Assembly: GCA_017937095.1 (NCBI GenBank)
Contig: JAGBEG010000008.1
Coordinates: 22,739-86,738, forward strand
Origin: Roseburia sp.
GTDB taxonomy: Bacteria; Bacillota; Clostridia; Lachnospirales; Lachnospiraceae
Reading direction: 5' to 3'
Length of the DNA stretch: 64,000 nt
Each line of letters begins with the position of its first letter. The stretch's first letter is position 1. The notes under the pieces are model-generated. The model was not told the DNA's origin, made no database searches, and worked only from the letters and a program-made list of their open reading frames with translations. Shown piece after piece: positions 26,864 to 36,248 of this stretch. The position numbers were made by a program, and so were the translations under genes.

Positions 26864-27958
26864 CTACGGAAGTTCTACCTTCACTTTGTCTTCGCCTAAC
26901 AGTATCGCTCCGACTTTTTCGGGATCTACGACAGACGCCAGTCCTACATCCCATATATATTCTCCGCGCTCCGTATCGATCCTTTCGCCAAACGCATCAT
27001 GTCCCTTCTCTATCGTATTGCCATCCGAATCCAGCAATTCCGACATTAACATTTCAGAGATAAAAATATCCTCCTCAGCGTCCCCATACACCGTCTTAAC
27101 AAGCTCATTGACATCCTCATCGTCATAGCTGATGGAAAGCGTCAACGGCGACAGCTCCACACGTCTGACCGTGACAGGCACGCCCGAAAGCATGACCTCG
27201 GTGTCCAGATCCCATGTGCGCGTCAGTCCACTTGCATCGGACAGCGGAAGGGTAAGCTCCCAGTTTCCATCGACCACATGCGCTACGCCGCCATTCCCCT
27301 TATCCAGTTCCGTATAATAGGACAATGTTCCAAGTGTCACGGTGACACTTTCACCGTTCCATGCAGTGTCATGATCCTTCATTGCATCAATCCAGCAATA
27401 TGCGTGCGTACTGTTTTCCGTCACCTGATCCGCGAAACTCCAACCCACGTTATTAAATACGTCGGACGTCGTTCCCTGTCCGTCTGCCGCCAGATTCATT
27501 TCGTCAAAGCCTCCCGTTCCAAGCACTGCCTCCTCTGACGTGACCTCCAGCAGAATATACAGACGGTATTCATCCTGAATCGTCTGCACAGCGGTCACTG
27601 TCACACCCGCATCTGTCACAGAAGCCTGAGGCGTCGCCGCGACTCCGGCAGCCGTCATCTGCTCCTGCACCTCCGAAGCCGGATGATCAAATTCCTCTGC
27701 CGCCCTGTCATTCCAGTGCAGGATTTCTGCGCCTACAACCGTTGTTCCGAGTACTGCCGCAAGTGCTGCCACAAGCGCCAGTGTCTTTTTCTTTCCCCAT
27801 ACATTCTTTCTTTTTAAATTATTGTCTTCTCTCATATTTTCCCCTCCCGTATGCAGTTCTCTGTTCTCTGCGGACAGTCCCTCAATCGCCGCAAGCACTG
27901 ACGCATGTACCTTCTCCGGAACATCCGGCAATTCATTTTCCCAATCAATACGCTTCAT
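26864..27958 (-). CDS. Membrane anti-sigma factor-like protein (DUF4179-like)
   Basis: A 364-residue protein with a short cytoplasmic N-terminal region, one transmembrane helix (about 58-79) and a large extracytoplasmic beta-rich domain. The start overlaps the end of the ECF sigma gene by 14 bases, so the two are translationally coupled. This is the usual arrangement for an anti-sigma factor that tethers its sigma until an envelope signal. The extracytoplasmic part resembles DUF4179/DUF5643-type sensors of Firmicutes, but I cannot name the signal. The gene ends next to a strong terminator. Confidence 0.75.
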   Translation of the reverse strand: MKRIDWENELPDVPEKVHASVLAAIEGLSAENRELHTGGENMREDNNLKRKNVWGKKKTLALVAALAAVLGTTVVGAEILHWNDRAAEEFDHPASEVQEQMTAAGVAATPQASVTDAGVTVTAVQTIQDEYRLYILLEVTSEEAVLGTGGFDEMNLAADGQGTTSDVFNNVGWSFADQVTENSTHAYCWIDAMKDHDTAWNGESVTVTLGTLSYYTELDKGNGGVAHVVDGNWELTLPLSDASGLTRTWDLDTEVMLSGVPVTVRRVELSPLTLSISYDDEDVNELVKTVYGDAEEDIFISEMLMSELLDSDGNTIEKGHDAFGERIDTERGEYIWDVGLASVVDPEKVGAILLGEDKVKVELP

Positions 27959-28430
27959 ATCCCAATTCCCCCTTCAATCTTTTCTTTAATAAATTCCTGC
28001 TTCGGTAAAGTCTCGTCTTAATGCTTCCCTCTGTAGTGTGGAGCATTTCAGCAATTTCCTTCACCTGATAGCCCTCGATATAATGGAGCACAAACGGAAC
28101 ACGGTACTGCTCCGCAAGCTTTAGCACCTCGTCAAACACGCCCGTATCTGCACCGGATGTCTCTGCTTCCTCATGCTCCATATACTCCTCGTAGGATATC
28201 TCAGACTTTCGGTCACGCAGCATCTTATAGCATTCATTGATGAGAATCCTCGTAAGCCATGTCTTAAAATACGCCTCCTGCCGCAACGTATGCAGACTGC
28301 TGTAGGCTGACAAAATCGCATTCTGCATCGCATCGGCACAATCCTCATCGTTCCGCAAAATGGATTTCGCCACATAATAAAGACTCTTCTCCGCCGCCAG
28401 CACTCCTTTCGTAAATTCTTCCTTATCCAT
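27945..28430 (-). CDS. ECF-type RNA polymerase sigma factor
   Basis: A 161-residue sigma-70 family factor with region 2 (DCADAMQNAILSAYSSLHTL, about 30-50; FKTWLTRILINEC) and region 4 helix-turn-helix (YQVKEIAEMLHTTEGSIKTRLYRSR, about 125-150). The start is the ATG following ACGAGGATGAT. It is paired with the overlapping anti-sigma gene. Size and pairing fit SigV/SigW-like envelope-stress sigma factors. Its own promoter was not securely identified. Confidence 0.92.
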   Translation of the reverse strand: MDKEEFTKGVLAAEKSLYYVAKSILRNDEDCADAMQNAILSAYSSLHTLRQEAYFKTWLTRILINECYKMLRDRKSEISYEEYMEHEEAETSGADTGVFDEVLKLAEQYRVPFVLHYIEGYQVKEIAEMLHTTEGSIKTRLYRSRNLLKKRLKGELGYEAY

Positions 28431-28583
28431 ATCATCCTCGTTTCTGCGCTGCCCACCGGGCGTTCCGCGTGCATTTTTCACTGCCGTTTATGGCAGCCGT
28501 TTATCCTTTGCCCGGCACAGGCTCTTGTTCTTCATAGAAGCTTCTACGACAATTAGATAGTGCAAACCACAAAAAGGACACAA

Positions 28584-28625
28584 AAAAATTCCGCAGGCAC
28601 GCTTTCGCGTGTCCGCGGAATTTTT
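28584..28625. terminator. Terminator between the antiporter and the sigma gene
   Basis: AAAAATTCCGC pairs with GCGGAATTTTT with an inner GGCACGC/GCGTGTC arm; T-runs on both strands. Confidence 0.85.
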
Positions 28626-28683
28626 CAGATGATTCTGTAATGTTCTATTTCTGCGCCGGGTCTTCAAACCGCATCCGCGCCCC

Positions 28684-29874
28684 TTACGCTTCCTGCGGCT
28701 GCTTGTCGCCCATGACCATTTTTAACAGAATCGGCGTAATCAGCGTCGTCACGATAACGACAAGAACGATCGGTGCAAAGAGCACATCGTCTAACATGCC
28801 GCTTGCATAACCCTTCTGCGCTACAATAAGCGCCACCTCACCACGTGAGATCATACCGATACCGACCTGCAGCGCCTCCTTTGCGTTGCAGCTGCACAGC
28901 TTCGCACCGAGACCGCATCCGACGACCTTGCTCAAAATTGCGATTACAAGCAGAATTATTGAGAAAATCCAGATACCTGCATCCATTCCGCCAAGCGTTA
29001 CCTTAAGACCGACGCTCGCGAAGAATACCGGAGAGAAAATCAGGTAAGACGGAATCTCACAGCGTCTTGCCACATACGGGCTGACCTTCATCGTGCAGAG
29101 CATCAGACCTGCAAAATAAGCTCCTGTAATATCTGCAATCTGGAAAAACTCCTCGGAGATATAAGCTAAGATAAAGCAGAGCGCCACGCAGATAATCGCG
29201 GTTCTTCTCTTTCCGTCCTCTCTCTCCACAAACACCTTAAGCTTTGTCAGCACTACGATTAGGATCGCGATCAGAATAAAATATGCCACAATCTTTACGA
29301 GAACCGTAAGCGGATTTACGGAAGGGTCCTTTAAGCTCGTCACAACCGTGAGCACGATGATACCGACAATATCGTCGATGACTGCCGCGCCAAGAATCGT
29401 CGTACCGACCTTTCCTTTGAGCTTGCCCATCTCGCGCAGCGTCTCAACCGTGATACTTACTGATGTCGCCGTGAGCACAACGCCGACGAATACCGCCTTT
29501 AACACCTCGCCGTAGTCACTGAAATCGGTGTGGAAATAGAGCGCATATCCTAAAAATCCGCCGAGCAGAGGAACAATAACGCCAATGATCGCCGTGACGA
29601 AAGAAGCGACGCTGTTTTTCTTAAGCTCATTTAAATCTGTTTCAAGTCCCGCATTGAACATAAGAAGAATAACGCCGAGCTCCGCCATCTGCTCGAGGAA
29701 CTTCCCGGACTCGCCTTCCAGTGTGACCATTCCGAGAACGGACGGTCCTAAAATAACGCCTGCCAGAAGCGCTCCTACCACTGCCGGCATATGTATCTTC
29801 TTTGAGAACAAGCCGAACACCTTGGTAGAAATCATAATAATACCCAGAAACAATAAAAATGAATACGATTCCAT
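28684..29874 (-). CDS. CPA2-type cation/proton antiporter
   Basis: A 396-residue polytopic membrane protein of the monovalent cation:proton antiporter-2 family (KefB/NapA-like). Hydrophobic helices fill the whole sequence; the motif VIDDIVGIIVL (near residue 150) is the DD-containing helix expected for ion binding in electrogenic members. There is no C-terminal TrkA-N domain, so it is not a full Kef system. Start ATG has AAAGGGAG upstream. Substrate (Na+ or K+) cannot be told. The gene stands alone with its own promoter and terminator. Confidence 0.88.
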   Translation of the reverse strand: MESYSFLLFLGIIMISTKVFGLFSKKIHMPAVVGALLAGVILGPSVLGMVTLEGESGKFLEQMAELGVILLMFNAGLETDLNELKKNSVASFVTAIIGVIVPLLGGFLGYALYFHTDFSDYGEVLKAVFVGVVLTATSVSITVETLREMGKLKGKVGTTILGAAVIDDIVGIIVLTVVTSLKDPSVNPLTVLVKIVAYFILIAILIVVLTKLKVFVEREDGKRRTAIICVALCFILAYISEEFFQIADITGAYFAGLMLCTMKVSPYVARRCEIPSYLIFSPVFFASVGLKVTLGGMDAGIWIFSIILLVIAILSKVVGCGLGAKLCSCNAKEALQVGIGMISRGEVALIVAQKGYASGMLDDVLFAPIVLVVIVTTLITPILLKMVMGDKQPQEA

Positions 29875-29948
29875 ATCTATACTCCCTTTCTTTATAATTA
29901 TGAAATTTGTATAAAGCATTTCTGTAGCATAGCTATTTTAAACCTTTA

Positions 29949-29977
29949 TTATACAAATTGTAAGTGGCGTTTTTAAA
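29949..29977 (-). promoter_or_regulatory. Promoter of the antiporter gene
   Basis: TTAAAA (29972-29977), 17-base spacer, TATAAT (29949-29954) on the minus strand. Confidence 0.6.
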
Positions 29978-29978
29978 G

Positions 29979-30016
29979 AAAAAGCACTAAATTTATGTCG
30001 TTTTTTGGTGCTTTTT
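29979..30016. terminator. Hairpin with T-run upstream of ymaF
   Basis: AAAAAGCAC (29979-29987) and GTGCTTTTT (30008-30016) form a nine-base-pair stem with a 20-base loop. It separates the divergent antiporter and ymaF promoter regions; it may be a terminator or a leader structure. Confidence 0.5.
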
Positions 30017-30099
30017 ACCAGACCAAAAATCGGTTTATTCCTGCACATTCTCCCGTTTCCGACATAAGATATATCAACAAAACAAAAAAGGAGTCAAAT

Positions 30100-30453
30100 A
30101 TGTTTTATTCAAACAATGAAAACTGCGATAAACAGCAGCACGTTCATGAACTTACAGGCAGCACCGCCATTGTGGAGGAATGCGGCGAATGCCACAACCA
30201 CCGCTTCTGCACCGTATCTGACGAAGCGATTCCCTATGGAGTCAGCCACGTTCATGAGGTAAAGTTCCGCACGGATTTTTCCGACGAGCATTTCCACGAA
30301 TTTTGCGGAAAGACCGGCCCGGCAATCGAAGTCGGCAACGGAAAACACGTTCATTATATCAAAGCATACACGGAAGAAGAAGACGGACACCGTCACGTCT
30401 TCCAGGCGGCTACGCTGATCGATGCGCCGACCGATTTTGAATACTGCGACTAA
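30100..30453 (+). CDS. YmaF family His-rich protein
   Basis: A 117-residue soluble protein with repeated HVHE, HNHR, HFHEF, HVHY and HRHVF motifs and several cysteines, matching the YmaF family found in Bacillus and Clostridia. The spacing of His pairs suggests metal binding. Function is unknown. The ATG has AAAGGAG upstream. It is a single gene with its own terminator. Confidence 0.88.
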   Translation: MFYSNNENCDKQQHVHELTGSTAIVEECGECHNHRFCTVSDEAIPYGVSHVHEVKFRTDFSDEHFHEFCGKTGPAIEVGNGKHVHYIKAYTEEEDGHRHVFQAATLIDAPTDFEYCD

Positions 30454-30472
30454 GGTGTTTTAACACCATGAA

Positions 30473-30504
30473 AAAACCCCGGAAACATCACTGTTCCGGG
30501 GTTT
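30473..30504. terminator. Terminator after ymaF
   Basis: AAAACCCCGGAA pairs with TTCCGGGGTTT around a nine-base loop. The plus-strand T-run is short; the minus strand has AAAAAA opposite, giving T6. Confidence 0.8.
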
Positions 30505-30521
30505 CTTCGAGGAGTTTAGTT

Positions 30522-30578
30522 ATGAAAATGTTAATCTATATAAAGGAAATTTTGTCGAAAGATGCACCGGAAGTATGA
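30522..30578 (+). CDS. Possible 18-residue micro-ORF
   Basis: ATG at 30522 is preceded by GAGGAG with a seven-base gap, an excellent ribosome binding site, and encodes MKMLIYIKEILSKDAPEV before TGA. It starts 18 bases after the ymaF terminator hairpin. The peptide would be a short amphipathic helix. No downstream plus-strand gene is present. The rest of 30579-30769 is AT-rich and shows nothing. It may be chance. Confidence 0.2.
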   Translation: MKMLIYIKEILSKDAPEV

Positions 30579-30769
30579 CCTTTATTCCACAAATCCGGGC
30601 TGCTGACTACGATGCTCTGGGAAACGTTATCAGCTCCTTTCGATGGTCTTAGTATACGAAATAATTGTGTCCGAAGTGTGTCAATTTTCGAAAAGCTTTC
30701 TAAAATTCGTTTTTTCCTATTTTATATTTCTTTAATAAATCAATTTTTTTGTTTAGATTTTCCCTGCAT

Positions 30770-31549
30770 TTACTGGTGGGATTCCAAAAGGAACCAGCCC
30801 AGCCGTTCGGTTTCCTCCGACGCAAGACTGTTCTGCAGTGTGATCTTCCCCTTCTCTCCGGACGGATTGCACAATCCGCACTCCTTTAACCTGCGCTGCG
30901 TCTCGCGCGCTGTCCCCTCGCCGCCGTCGAATACCAGCACTCTGCTTCCGAGCACCTTCTGGATCATCCCGCGCACGAACGGATAATGCGTACAGCCTAA
31001 AACAACGCAGTCTACCGGCTTTTCCTTATAAGGCGCAAACAGCTCACGCAGAAACCGTTCAAGCTCTGCGCCGTCCAGTTCGCCCCGCTCTACAAATTCC
31101 ACGAGCCCCGGACAGGGAAGCGGCAGAATGTCCGCCTCCGTCTCGAATTTCTGCATCAGCGCATGGAATTTCTCCTCCCGAAGCGTCATCGGCGTCGCCA
31201 TGACGAGCACGCGCGGGTATTCCCTTGCGTGAACTGCCGGCTTTAACGCCGGCTCGATGCCGATGACCGGCATATCGGCATATTCCCTGCGAAGAATATT
31301 GATTGCCGCGCTCGTCGCCGTATTACACGCAACTACAAGCGCCTTTACGTTCTGTGAAACCAGATATTCCGCATCCGCGCAGGTGAGCTTCTGCACCTCC
31401 CCAAGCGTCTTCGTCCCATAGGGCGCATTCTTTGAATCTCCGAAAAATATATAATTCTCATTCGGCATCCGCGCCACCAGTTCACGCAGCACGCTGATTC
31501 CGCCGACACCGGAGTCGAATACGCCGATCGGACACTGTGTCTTATCCAT
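30770..31549 (-). CDS. murI: Glutamate racemase
   Basis: A 259-residue cofactor-independent racemase making D-glutamate for peptidoglycan. Both catalytic cysteines are present, in ACNTATS (Cys75) and GCTHYP (Cys185), and the N-terminal VFDSGVGG motif is intact. The start ATG has TTGGAGG upstream; a TTG four codons earlier overlaps that site. It follows sbcC by 14 bases and is likely the third gene of the sbcD-sbcC-murI transcript. Confidence 0.95.
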   Translation of the reverse strand: MDKTQCPIGVFDSGVGGISVLRELVARMPNENYIFFGDSKNAPYGTKTLGEVQKLTCADAEYLVSQNVKALVVACNTATSAAINILRREYADMPVIGIEPALKPAVHAREYPRVLVMATPMTLREEKFHALMQKFETEADILPLPCPGLVEFVERGELDGAELERFLRELFAPYKEKPVDCVVLGCTHYPFVRGMIQKVLGSRVLVFDGGEGTARETQRRLKECGLCNPSGEKGKITLQNSLASEETERLGWFLLESHQ

Positions 31550-31563
31550 ATAAGCCTCCAAAT

Positions 31564-34458
31564 TTATTCCTCCCAGACCGCCGCACTTCCCCGCTCCGTG
31601 CGTGTGACAAGCAGTCTGTGCTCAATCTGTTCTTTTAATTCTGTGACATGCGAAATAATTCCCACCAGACGGTCGTCTCCCGCCAGCCCGGAAAGCACTT
31701 CAATCGCCTGCTTTCTCGAATGCGCGTCGAGCGAGCCGAAGCCCTCGTCGATGAACATCATGTCCAGATGTACCGCTCCCGCCTCGCGGATGGCGATATC
31801 CGACAGCCCGAGCGCCATCGCAAGCGCTGCGAGGAATGATTCCCCGCCGGAAAGCGTCTTGATATCGCGCTCGCTGTCCGTGATGAGACTGTACACGGCA
31901 AGATCCAATCCTTCGTTGGACTTTTTGCCGCCCTGCCCGGTCTCCTTTAACTTTAGCATATACTGATGTCCGCTCATCGTCAATAGCCGCTTGTTCGCCT
32001 CATGAATCACCCGGTTGAAATACTGTCTCTGGATATACGTCTCGAAATCGATCTTTGCAGAACCGGGCAGCCTTCCGTCCGCCGTGCGGTAGAGACTCTT
32101 TATCACCTGATCCTGCTGCTTTAGCTTCTCCTTTTTCTCCAGATACGCCCGGCAGTTTTTAAGCACGGCAGCGTCCGTCTCATATGCCGTATGCAGCTTA
32201 AGAAGCGCATCACGAAGCGCTCCCTGCTCCTGTTCCACCTGCGCTGCCGCCGTCTCCCATTCTGCGGTATCCGTCTCTTCCTTGCCCTCGGTCGCCTTTT
32301 TAAGCGCCTCGAGCTGTCCCTGATTGTTCAAAGAACGTTTCTCAAAATCCTCGGATTCCCGCTCTAACACTTCCTTCTGCTGCTCTGTAAGAAGCGCGTC
32401 CCGGTACGCCGCCTCGTCCGAAAAGCCCGCCTGTCTGCGCGCTTCTTCAAAAGCTGCCGCCTCCCGTGTGCATTCCTCTGTAAGTTCCTTTGCCTTTCCG
32501 TCCTCCTGCGTCCGCTGCCCCTCGCACCTGTCAATTTCCTCCTTTAATCCGGCAAGCACCTTCTCTTTCTCACGGTAAGCTGTATTTCGCGCCTCTTCTC
32601 CGGCGTAGAGTGCTTCCAGTGCCTGCCTTGCCTCGCTTTCCGTCGGATAGGAAAGACCGCTGCGGATGCGTTCGCTCTCCTTCCCGCACTCCTGCCAGTC
32701 GCGGCGCAGATTTTCCAGTTCGACCTGCTCCGGGACATTCTCCTGCCTGCCCTGTGCGATTAAAAGCGTAAGCTCCTGTTCCTTCTGTTTCCATGTCTCG
32801 AACTCCTGCCGGGCGCGGTCTCTATCCTCCTCCGCCTGCTCGCGTTCTGCCTTTGCCGTATTGACGTCCGCTTCGCTTGCCGCGCCCTCTGCGGGCACGG
32901 CGGGATTCGGGTGTTCTGTGGAACCGCACACCGGACATGGCGTATGCTCCTCTAGCTGCTGTGCTAAAATTCCCGCCTGTTCCTTTAAGAAGCTCCTGTA
33001 TGTCTCCTCATAACGCCTTGCGCTCTCTGAAGCTTCCTTTGTGCGCTTCTCCCATGAACTTCCCGCTCTGGCGCGGCGGTCCTTTGCCTGATCTAGCGCT
33101 TCGTTCCATGCGGCAAGCTGACGTTCCTGTTCCTTTTGCTTTTTGCGAAGCTCCGCTTCCTTCTCTGCGAAACGCTCTCCCGCCTGCCGTTCGCGCTCTG
33201 CTGCCGCGCTTAGCTGCTCATATGCGGGAAGGCTTTCCTTTAAGCGGTGTATCTGCTCCTTCGCCAGCTCCGACTCTCTCGTCTGCTGTTTCTGGAGCGC
33301 CTTAAGCTGTACTTCCTGTTCCTGATACGCGCTGCGCGCGTTCTCTATCCATGCGCCTAACGCCTGCACCGTCTCCTTCGACTGCGCAAGCGCGTCCTCC
33401 TTCTCCTTCAGACGGCTCTCCTGCTCCTGTACCTTACCCGCACGAAGCGCCGCCGCAAGCTGCTCCTTCCTTCGTGCCTGTGCAGGCGCTTCCTCGCAAA
33501 GCGCCGTCTTGATCTCCTCACATTTTCGCAAGTCTGCGAACAGGCGGTTTACCTCCTTTGCCCGGGTCAGAAGCTCCGTCAGCCGCTCCGCTTCCTTCTG
33601 CTTCTGTCTCTGCTTCTCTGCAAGACGTTCCTCCCAGCCGCGCATTTTCTCTACCATTTCCGCAAGCGGAAGCTCTGCAAGCTGCCCCTCCGAGAGCAGC
33701 GCATCTTCCTCCGAATGCGGCGCATCTTCCCCCGGAAGCTGTGAATCTTCCCCTGAAAGCAGAAAACCTTCCTCCGCCAAAAGTTCCAGGCACTCTGCCC
33801 CGGGCAGAAGAATCCTCGCCTGCTCCTGCTCCATCGCACGCTCATTCTCCGCAATTGCATCATCCATGGCAAGCGAGCGCTGCCGCAGTTTCTCCTGAAT
33901 CCGCCAGTAGCTTCCCGTCCGAAACAGCTTGGAGAAAATCATCTTGCGGTCATCCGACTTCGCATAGAGCAGCTTTAAGAAGTCACCCTGCGCAATCATG
34001 ACAATCTGTGTGAACTGATCCTTTGTCAGTCCGACGATCTCCTCAATCTTCGCATCCGTTGCACTCCGCTTCTCCGGAAATACGCTCCCGTCGGGAAGTA
34101 CAAGCTCCACGCCCGCCGGAACCTTCTGTTCCTTTCTCTTACCGTTTTTTAGCTGCTTTGTAATCCTGTATTCCGGGTTCCTTCGCACGCGGTAAGACGC
34201 ATCCGCATAGGAAAAGGAAAATTCTACATATGTCTCGTCCGCGGGCTTAGCGTACTGACTGCGCATCATCGCTCCGTTTCGCTCTCCGCCGCTCGTCTGG
34301 TTATAAAGCGCATAGGTGATTGCGTCAAAAATCGTCGTCTTGCCCGCCCCGGTATCTCCGGTAATCAGGAACAAGCCGCCGCGCTGCTTTGTAAAATCGA
34401 TCTCCGTCCTGCCTGCATAGGAGCCGAACGCGGACATCACAAGCTTTTCCGGTCTCAT
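31564..34458 (-). CDS. sbcC: Exonuclease subunit SbcC
   Basis: A 964-residue Rad50-like SMC ATPase that, with SbcD, cleaves DNA hairpins and blocked ends. Walker A GDTGAGKT is at residues 34-41, long coiled coils flank a central zinc hook (CPVCG), and the C-terminal signature LSGGESFLAALA and Walker B MFIDEGFGSLD are present. The ATG overlaps the sbcD stop by four bases (ATGA). One short Gly/Glu/Asp/Ser-rich stretch near residue 225-245 repeats the pattern LPGED/SEED, visible as a small in-frame repeat in the coiled-coil arm. Confidence 0.96.
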   Translation of the reverse strand: MRPEKLVMSAFGSYAGRTEIDFTKQRGGLFLITGDTGAGKTTIFDAITYALYNQTSGGERNGAMMRSQYAKPADETYVEFSFSYADASYRVRRNPEYRITKQLKNGKRKEQKVPAGVELVLPDGSVFPEKRSATDAKIEEIVGLTKDQFTQIVMIAQGDFLKLLYAKSDDRKMIFSKLFRTGSYWRIQEKLRQRSLAMDDAIAENERAMEQEQARILLPGAECLELLAEEGFLLSGEDSQLPGEDAPHSEEDALLSEGQLAELPLAEMVEKMRGWEERLAEKQRQKQKEAERLTELLTRAKEVNRLFADLRKCEEIKTALCEEAPAQARRKEQLAAALRAGKVQEQESRLKEKEDALAQSKETVQALGAWIENARSAYQEQEVQLKALQKQQTRESELAKEQIHRLKESLPAYEQLSAAAERERQAGERFAEKEAELRKKQKEQERQLAAWNEALDQAKDRRARAGSSWEKRTKEASESARRYEETYRSFLKEQAGILAQQLEEHTPCPVCGSTEHPNPAVPAEGAASEADVNTAKAEREQAEEDRDRARQEFETWKQKEQELTLLIAQGRQENVPEQVELENLRRDWQECGKESERIRSGLSYPTESEARQALEALYAGEEARNTAYREKEKVLAGLKEEIDRCEGQRTQEDGKAKELTEECTREAAAFEEARRQAGFSDEAAYRDALLTEQQKEVLERESEDFEKRSLNNQGQLEALKKATEGKEETDTAEWETAAAQVEQEQGALRDALLKLHTAYETDAAVLKNCRAYLEKKEKLKQQDQVIKSLYRTADGRLPGSAKIDFETYIQRQYFNRVIHEANKRLLTMSGHQYMLKLKETGQGGKKSNEGLDLAVYSLITDSERDIKTLSGGESFLAALAMALGLSDIAIREAGAVHLDMMFIDEGFGSLDAHSRKQAIEVLSGLAGDDRLVGIISHVTELKEQIEHRLLVTRTERGSAAVWEE

Positions 34459-35612
34459 GCCTCTTCCTCCCCTTCCTGCGCGATTACCTGACGCATCATC
34501 GCCTCCTCCTGCTCCGTCATTTCCCGCCCGTTCATTTCAGCGAAAAACTTTCCGAACGCCTCATATGGATCGATTTCCACAAGCTCCTCCCCGGAAAATT
34601 CTGCCAGCTTTCTCGTGCGTGCATTGTCGATCCTGATCTCAAGGATATGGTCAAAACGCTCCTCCAACTGCTCCTTCGGCTGATACGCCTCGACATCATC
34701 CGTCAGCGTAATGCTCACAAAATCGTGGCAGACCTCTTCGCCCGCAGCGTCTAAGATTTCCCGCAGCGTTCCGGTAAGCTTTCTCACTCGCCGCATCGGC
34801 CGCAGTGAGCGCTCCCGCACAAGCGGCTTCTCCCCCTTTTTGCCAAGCTCCACTACCGTAACGCTCTTCTCATCCCCTGCCTCGCTCACCGAGTACTGCA
34901 GCGGCGTTCCGCAATAGCGGTACATCTCGCCGCCGATCTGCTGCGTCTTATGGATATGACCGAGCGCCGCGTAATCGAAGGGCGCCAGTACAGACACATC
35001 CACATTCTCGATTCCGCCGACATAATGCACCTCGGAATCGCTGACCTGCGGCTCCTTTTTGCCTGCCGTGTAGAACTGGTGGCTCAGCAGGACATTGCGC
35101 CTTTTGGTGTCAATTTCCTCTCTGGCAAGCAGCGACCGGACCGCCATATCATAGCCCGTTATCTCCTCTGCAAAAAGCTGCCGGACGTAGCCGGGCTTTA
35201 CAAATGGCAGCAGATAGAAATCGACCGGACCGTAGCCGTCAGAAAGCGTCACCCGCAGAATCCGCTCTCCCTCCCGCATCGGAGGCGTCCCCGCGATATA
35301 CACCTTATGCTTTGACAAAATGTCGCTTGCAAAGTCAAGCCTTCTTGCGCTGTCGTGATTTCCGGCAATGATAAGTACCGCAGGCTGCGGCTCCATGGCG
35401 CAAAGCTCTGTCAGAAATTCATCAAAAATTGAGACAGCCTCCGCCGACGGCACGGGCCCGTCATAAATATCTCCCGCAATGAGCACGGCGTCCGGCTGTT
35501 CCTCCTTCGCAAGCGCCGCAATCTGTGCAAAGATATCGCGCTGCTCTGCCCCGAGATTGTAGCGATGAAGCTGCTTTCCAATATGAAGATCCGATAAATG
35601 AAATAATTTCAC
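34455..35612 (-). CDS. sbcD: Exonuclease subunit SbcD
   Basis: A 385-residue Mre11-like calcineurin-type nuclease, the catalytic partner of SbcC. Phosphoesterase motifs HLSDLHIG (near 4-11), IAGDIYD, AGNHDS and LGHIHK are all visible. I start it at a GTG with GGGAGG seven bases upstream, which puts KLFHLSDLHIG at the N-terminus as in the family. Divergent to the zinc-ribbon/HTH gene. Confidence 0.94.
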   Translation of the reverse strand: MKLFHLSDLHIGKQLHRYNLGAEQRDIFAQIAALAKEEQPDAVLIAGDIYDGPVPSAEAVSIFDEFLTELCAMEPQPAVLIIAGNHDSARRLDFASDILSKHKVYIAGTPPMREGERILRVTLSDGYGPVDFYLLPFVKPGYVRQLFAEEITGYDMAVRSLLAREEIDTKRRNVLLSHQFYTAGKKEPQVSDSEVHYVGGIENVDVSVLAPFDYAALGHIHKTQQIGGEMYRYCGTPLQYSVSEAGDEKSVTVVELGKKGEKPLVRERSLRPMRRVRKLTGTLREILDAAGEEVCHDFVSITLTDDVEAYQPKEQLEERFDHILEIRIDNARTRKLAEFSGEELVEIDPYEAFGKFFAEMNGREMTEQEEAMMRQVIAQEGEEEA

Positions 35613-35706
35613 GATATTTCCTCCCGAAAAAGAGTTTTCCCGTTTTTGGAGCCGGTCCATACGGTAACGCAGGCTCTTCCATATATTTTACTACAAGACA
35701 AAATAG

Positions 35707-35735
35707 TTTTCATCTGCCGCTATTCATGTTATAAT
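35707..35735 (+). promoter_or_regulatory. Predicted promoter of the zinc-ribbon/HTH gene
   Basis: TTTTCA (35707-35712), 17-base spacer, TATAAT (35730-35735), 41 bases before the start codon. Confidence 0.55.
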
Positions 35736-35776
35736 AATTTAAAGTTAGTTTTGGTAGATACTGGAGGTGACATCAA

Positions 35777-36184
35777 ATGGAACAGCAACAGGCTTTATTC
35801 GGCAACTACAAATATTGTGAAGAATGCAGGAAACCTCTGCCTTTAACCTACAGTGCAGCGCTCTGCCCAAGCTGTACCGAGCAAAAGCTCTTCCGCGAGG
35901 TAAAGGAGTATATCCGGACAAACGACGTCACAGAGTACGACGTTGCTGAACACTTTAACATTCCCCGCCAGCGCGTAAAGCAGTGGATCAGAGAGGGGCG
36001 GATTGAATATAAGGACAATCACCTGAATACCATCAGTATGCACTGCGTCAAGTGCGGCGCACCGATCACATTCGGCACGCTATGCACCAAATGCCTGCGC
36101 CTGCAGGGTTCCGCCGGATATTCCGCCGGTCCCGGCAAGGCCGAGGACAGCCGTATGCGCTATCTGGACGATCCTAAGAAATAA
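35777..36184 (+). CDS. Zinc-ribbon and helix-turn-helix protein (YvyF-like)
   Basis: A 135-residue protein. Two CxxC pairs (CEEC, CPSC) at residues 14-36 form a zinc ribbon, then an HTH-like segment (DVTEYDVAEHFNIPRQRVKQW, about 50-70), then a second ribbon with CVKC and CTKC. The plan resembles flagellar-operon protein YvyF/TIGR03826, here with no flagellar genes near, so the role is uncertain; a small regulator is likely. The ATG has GGAGGTG upstream. Confidence 0.75.
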   Translation: MEQQQALFGNYKYCEECRKPLPLTYSAALCPSCTEQKLFREVKEYIRTNDVTEYDVAEHFNIPRQRVKQWIREGRIEYKDNHLNTISMHCVKCGAPITFGTLCTKCLRLQGSAGYSAGPGKAEDSRMRYLDDPKK

Positions 36185-36194
36185 TTCTGTCTAT

Positions 36195-36246
36195 AAAAAG
36201 TGCCTGTGGTTCGGTTTGAAAGCCGGATCACAGGCATTTGTTTCTT
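36195..36246. terminator. Terminator between convergent genes
   Basis: TGCCTGTG pairs with CACAGGCA with an inner CGG/CCG arm; A-run before and T-rich tract after, serving both strands. Confidence 0.8.
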
Positions 36247-36248
36247 AT

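Noticed and set aside
32490-33898. Long reading frames opposite sbcC
   Set aside because: They are shadows caused by the Glu/Gln/Ala-rich coiled-coil codons; no ribosome site or family match.
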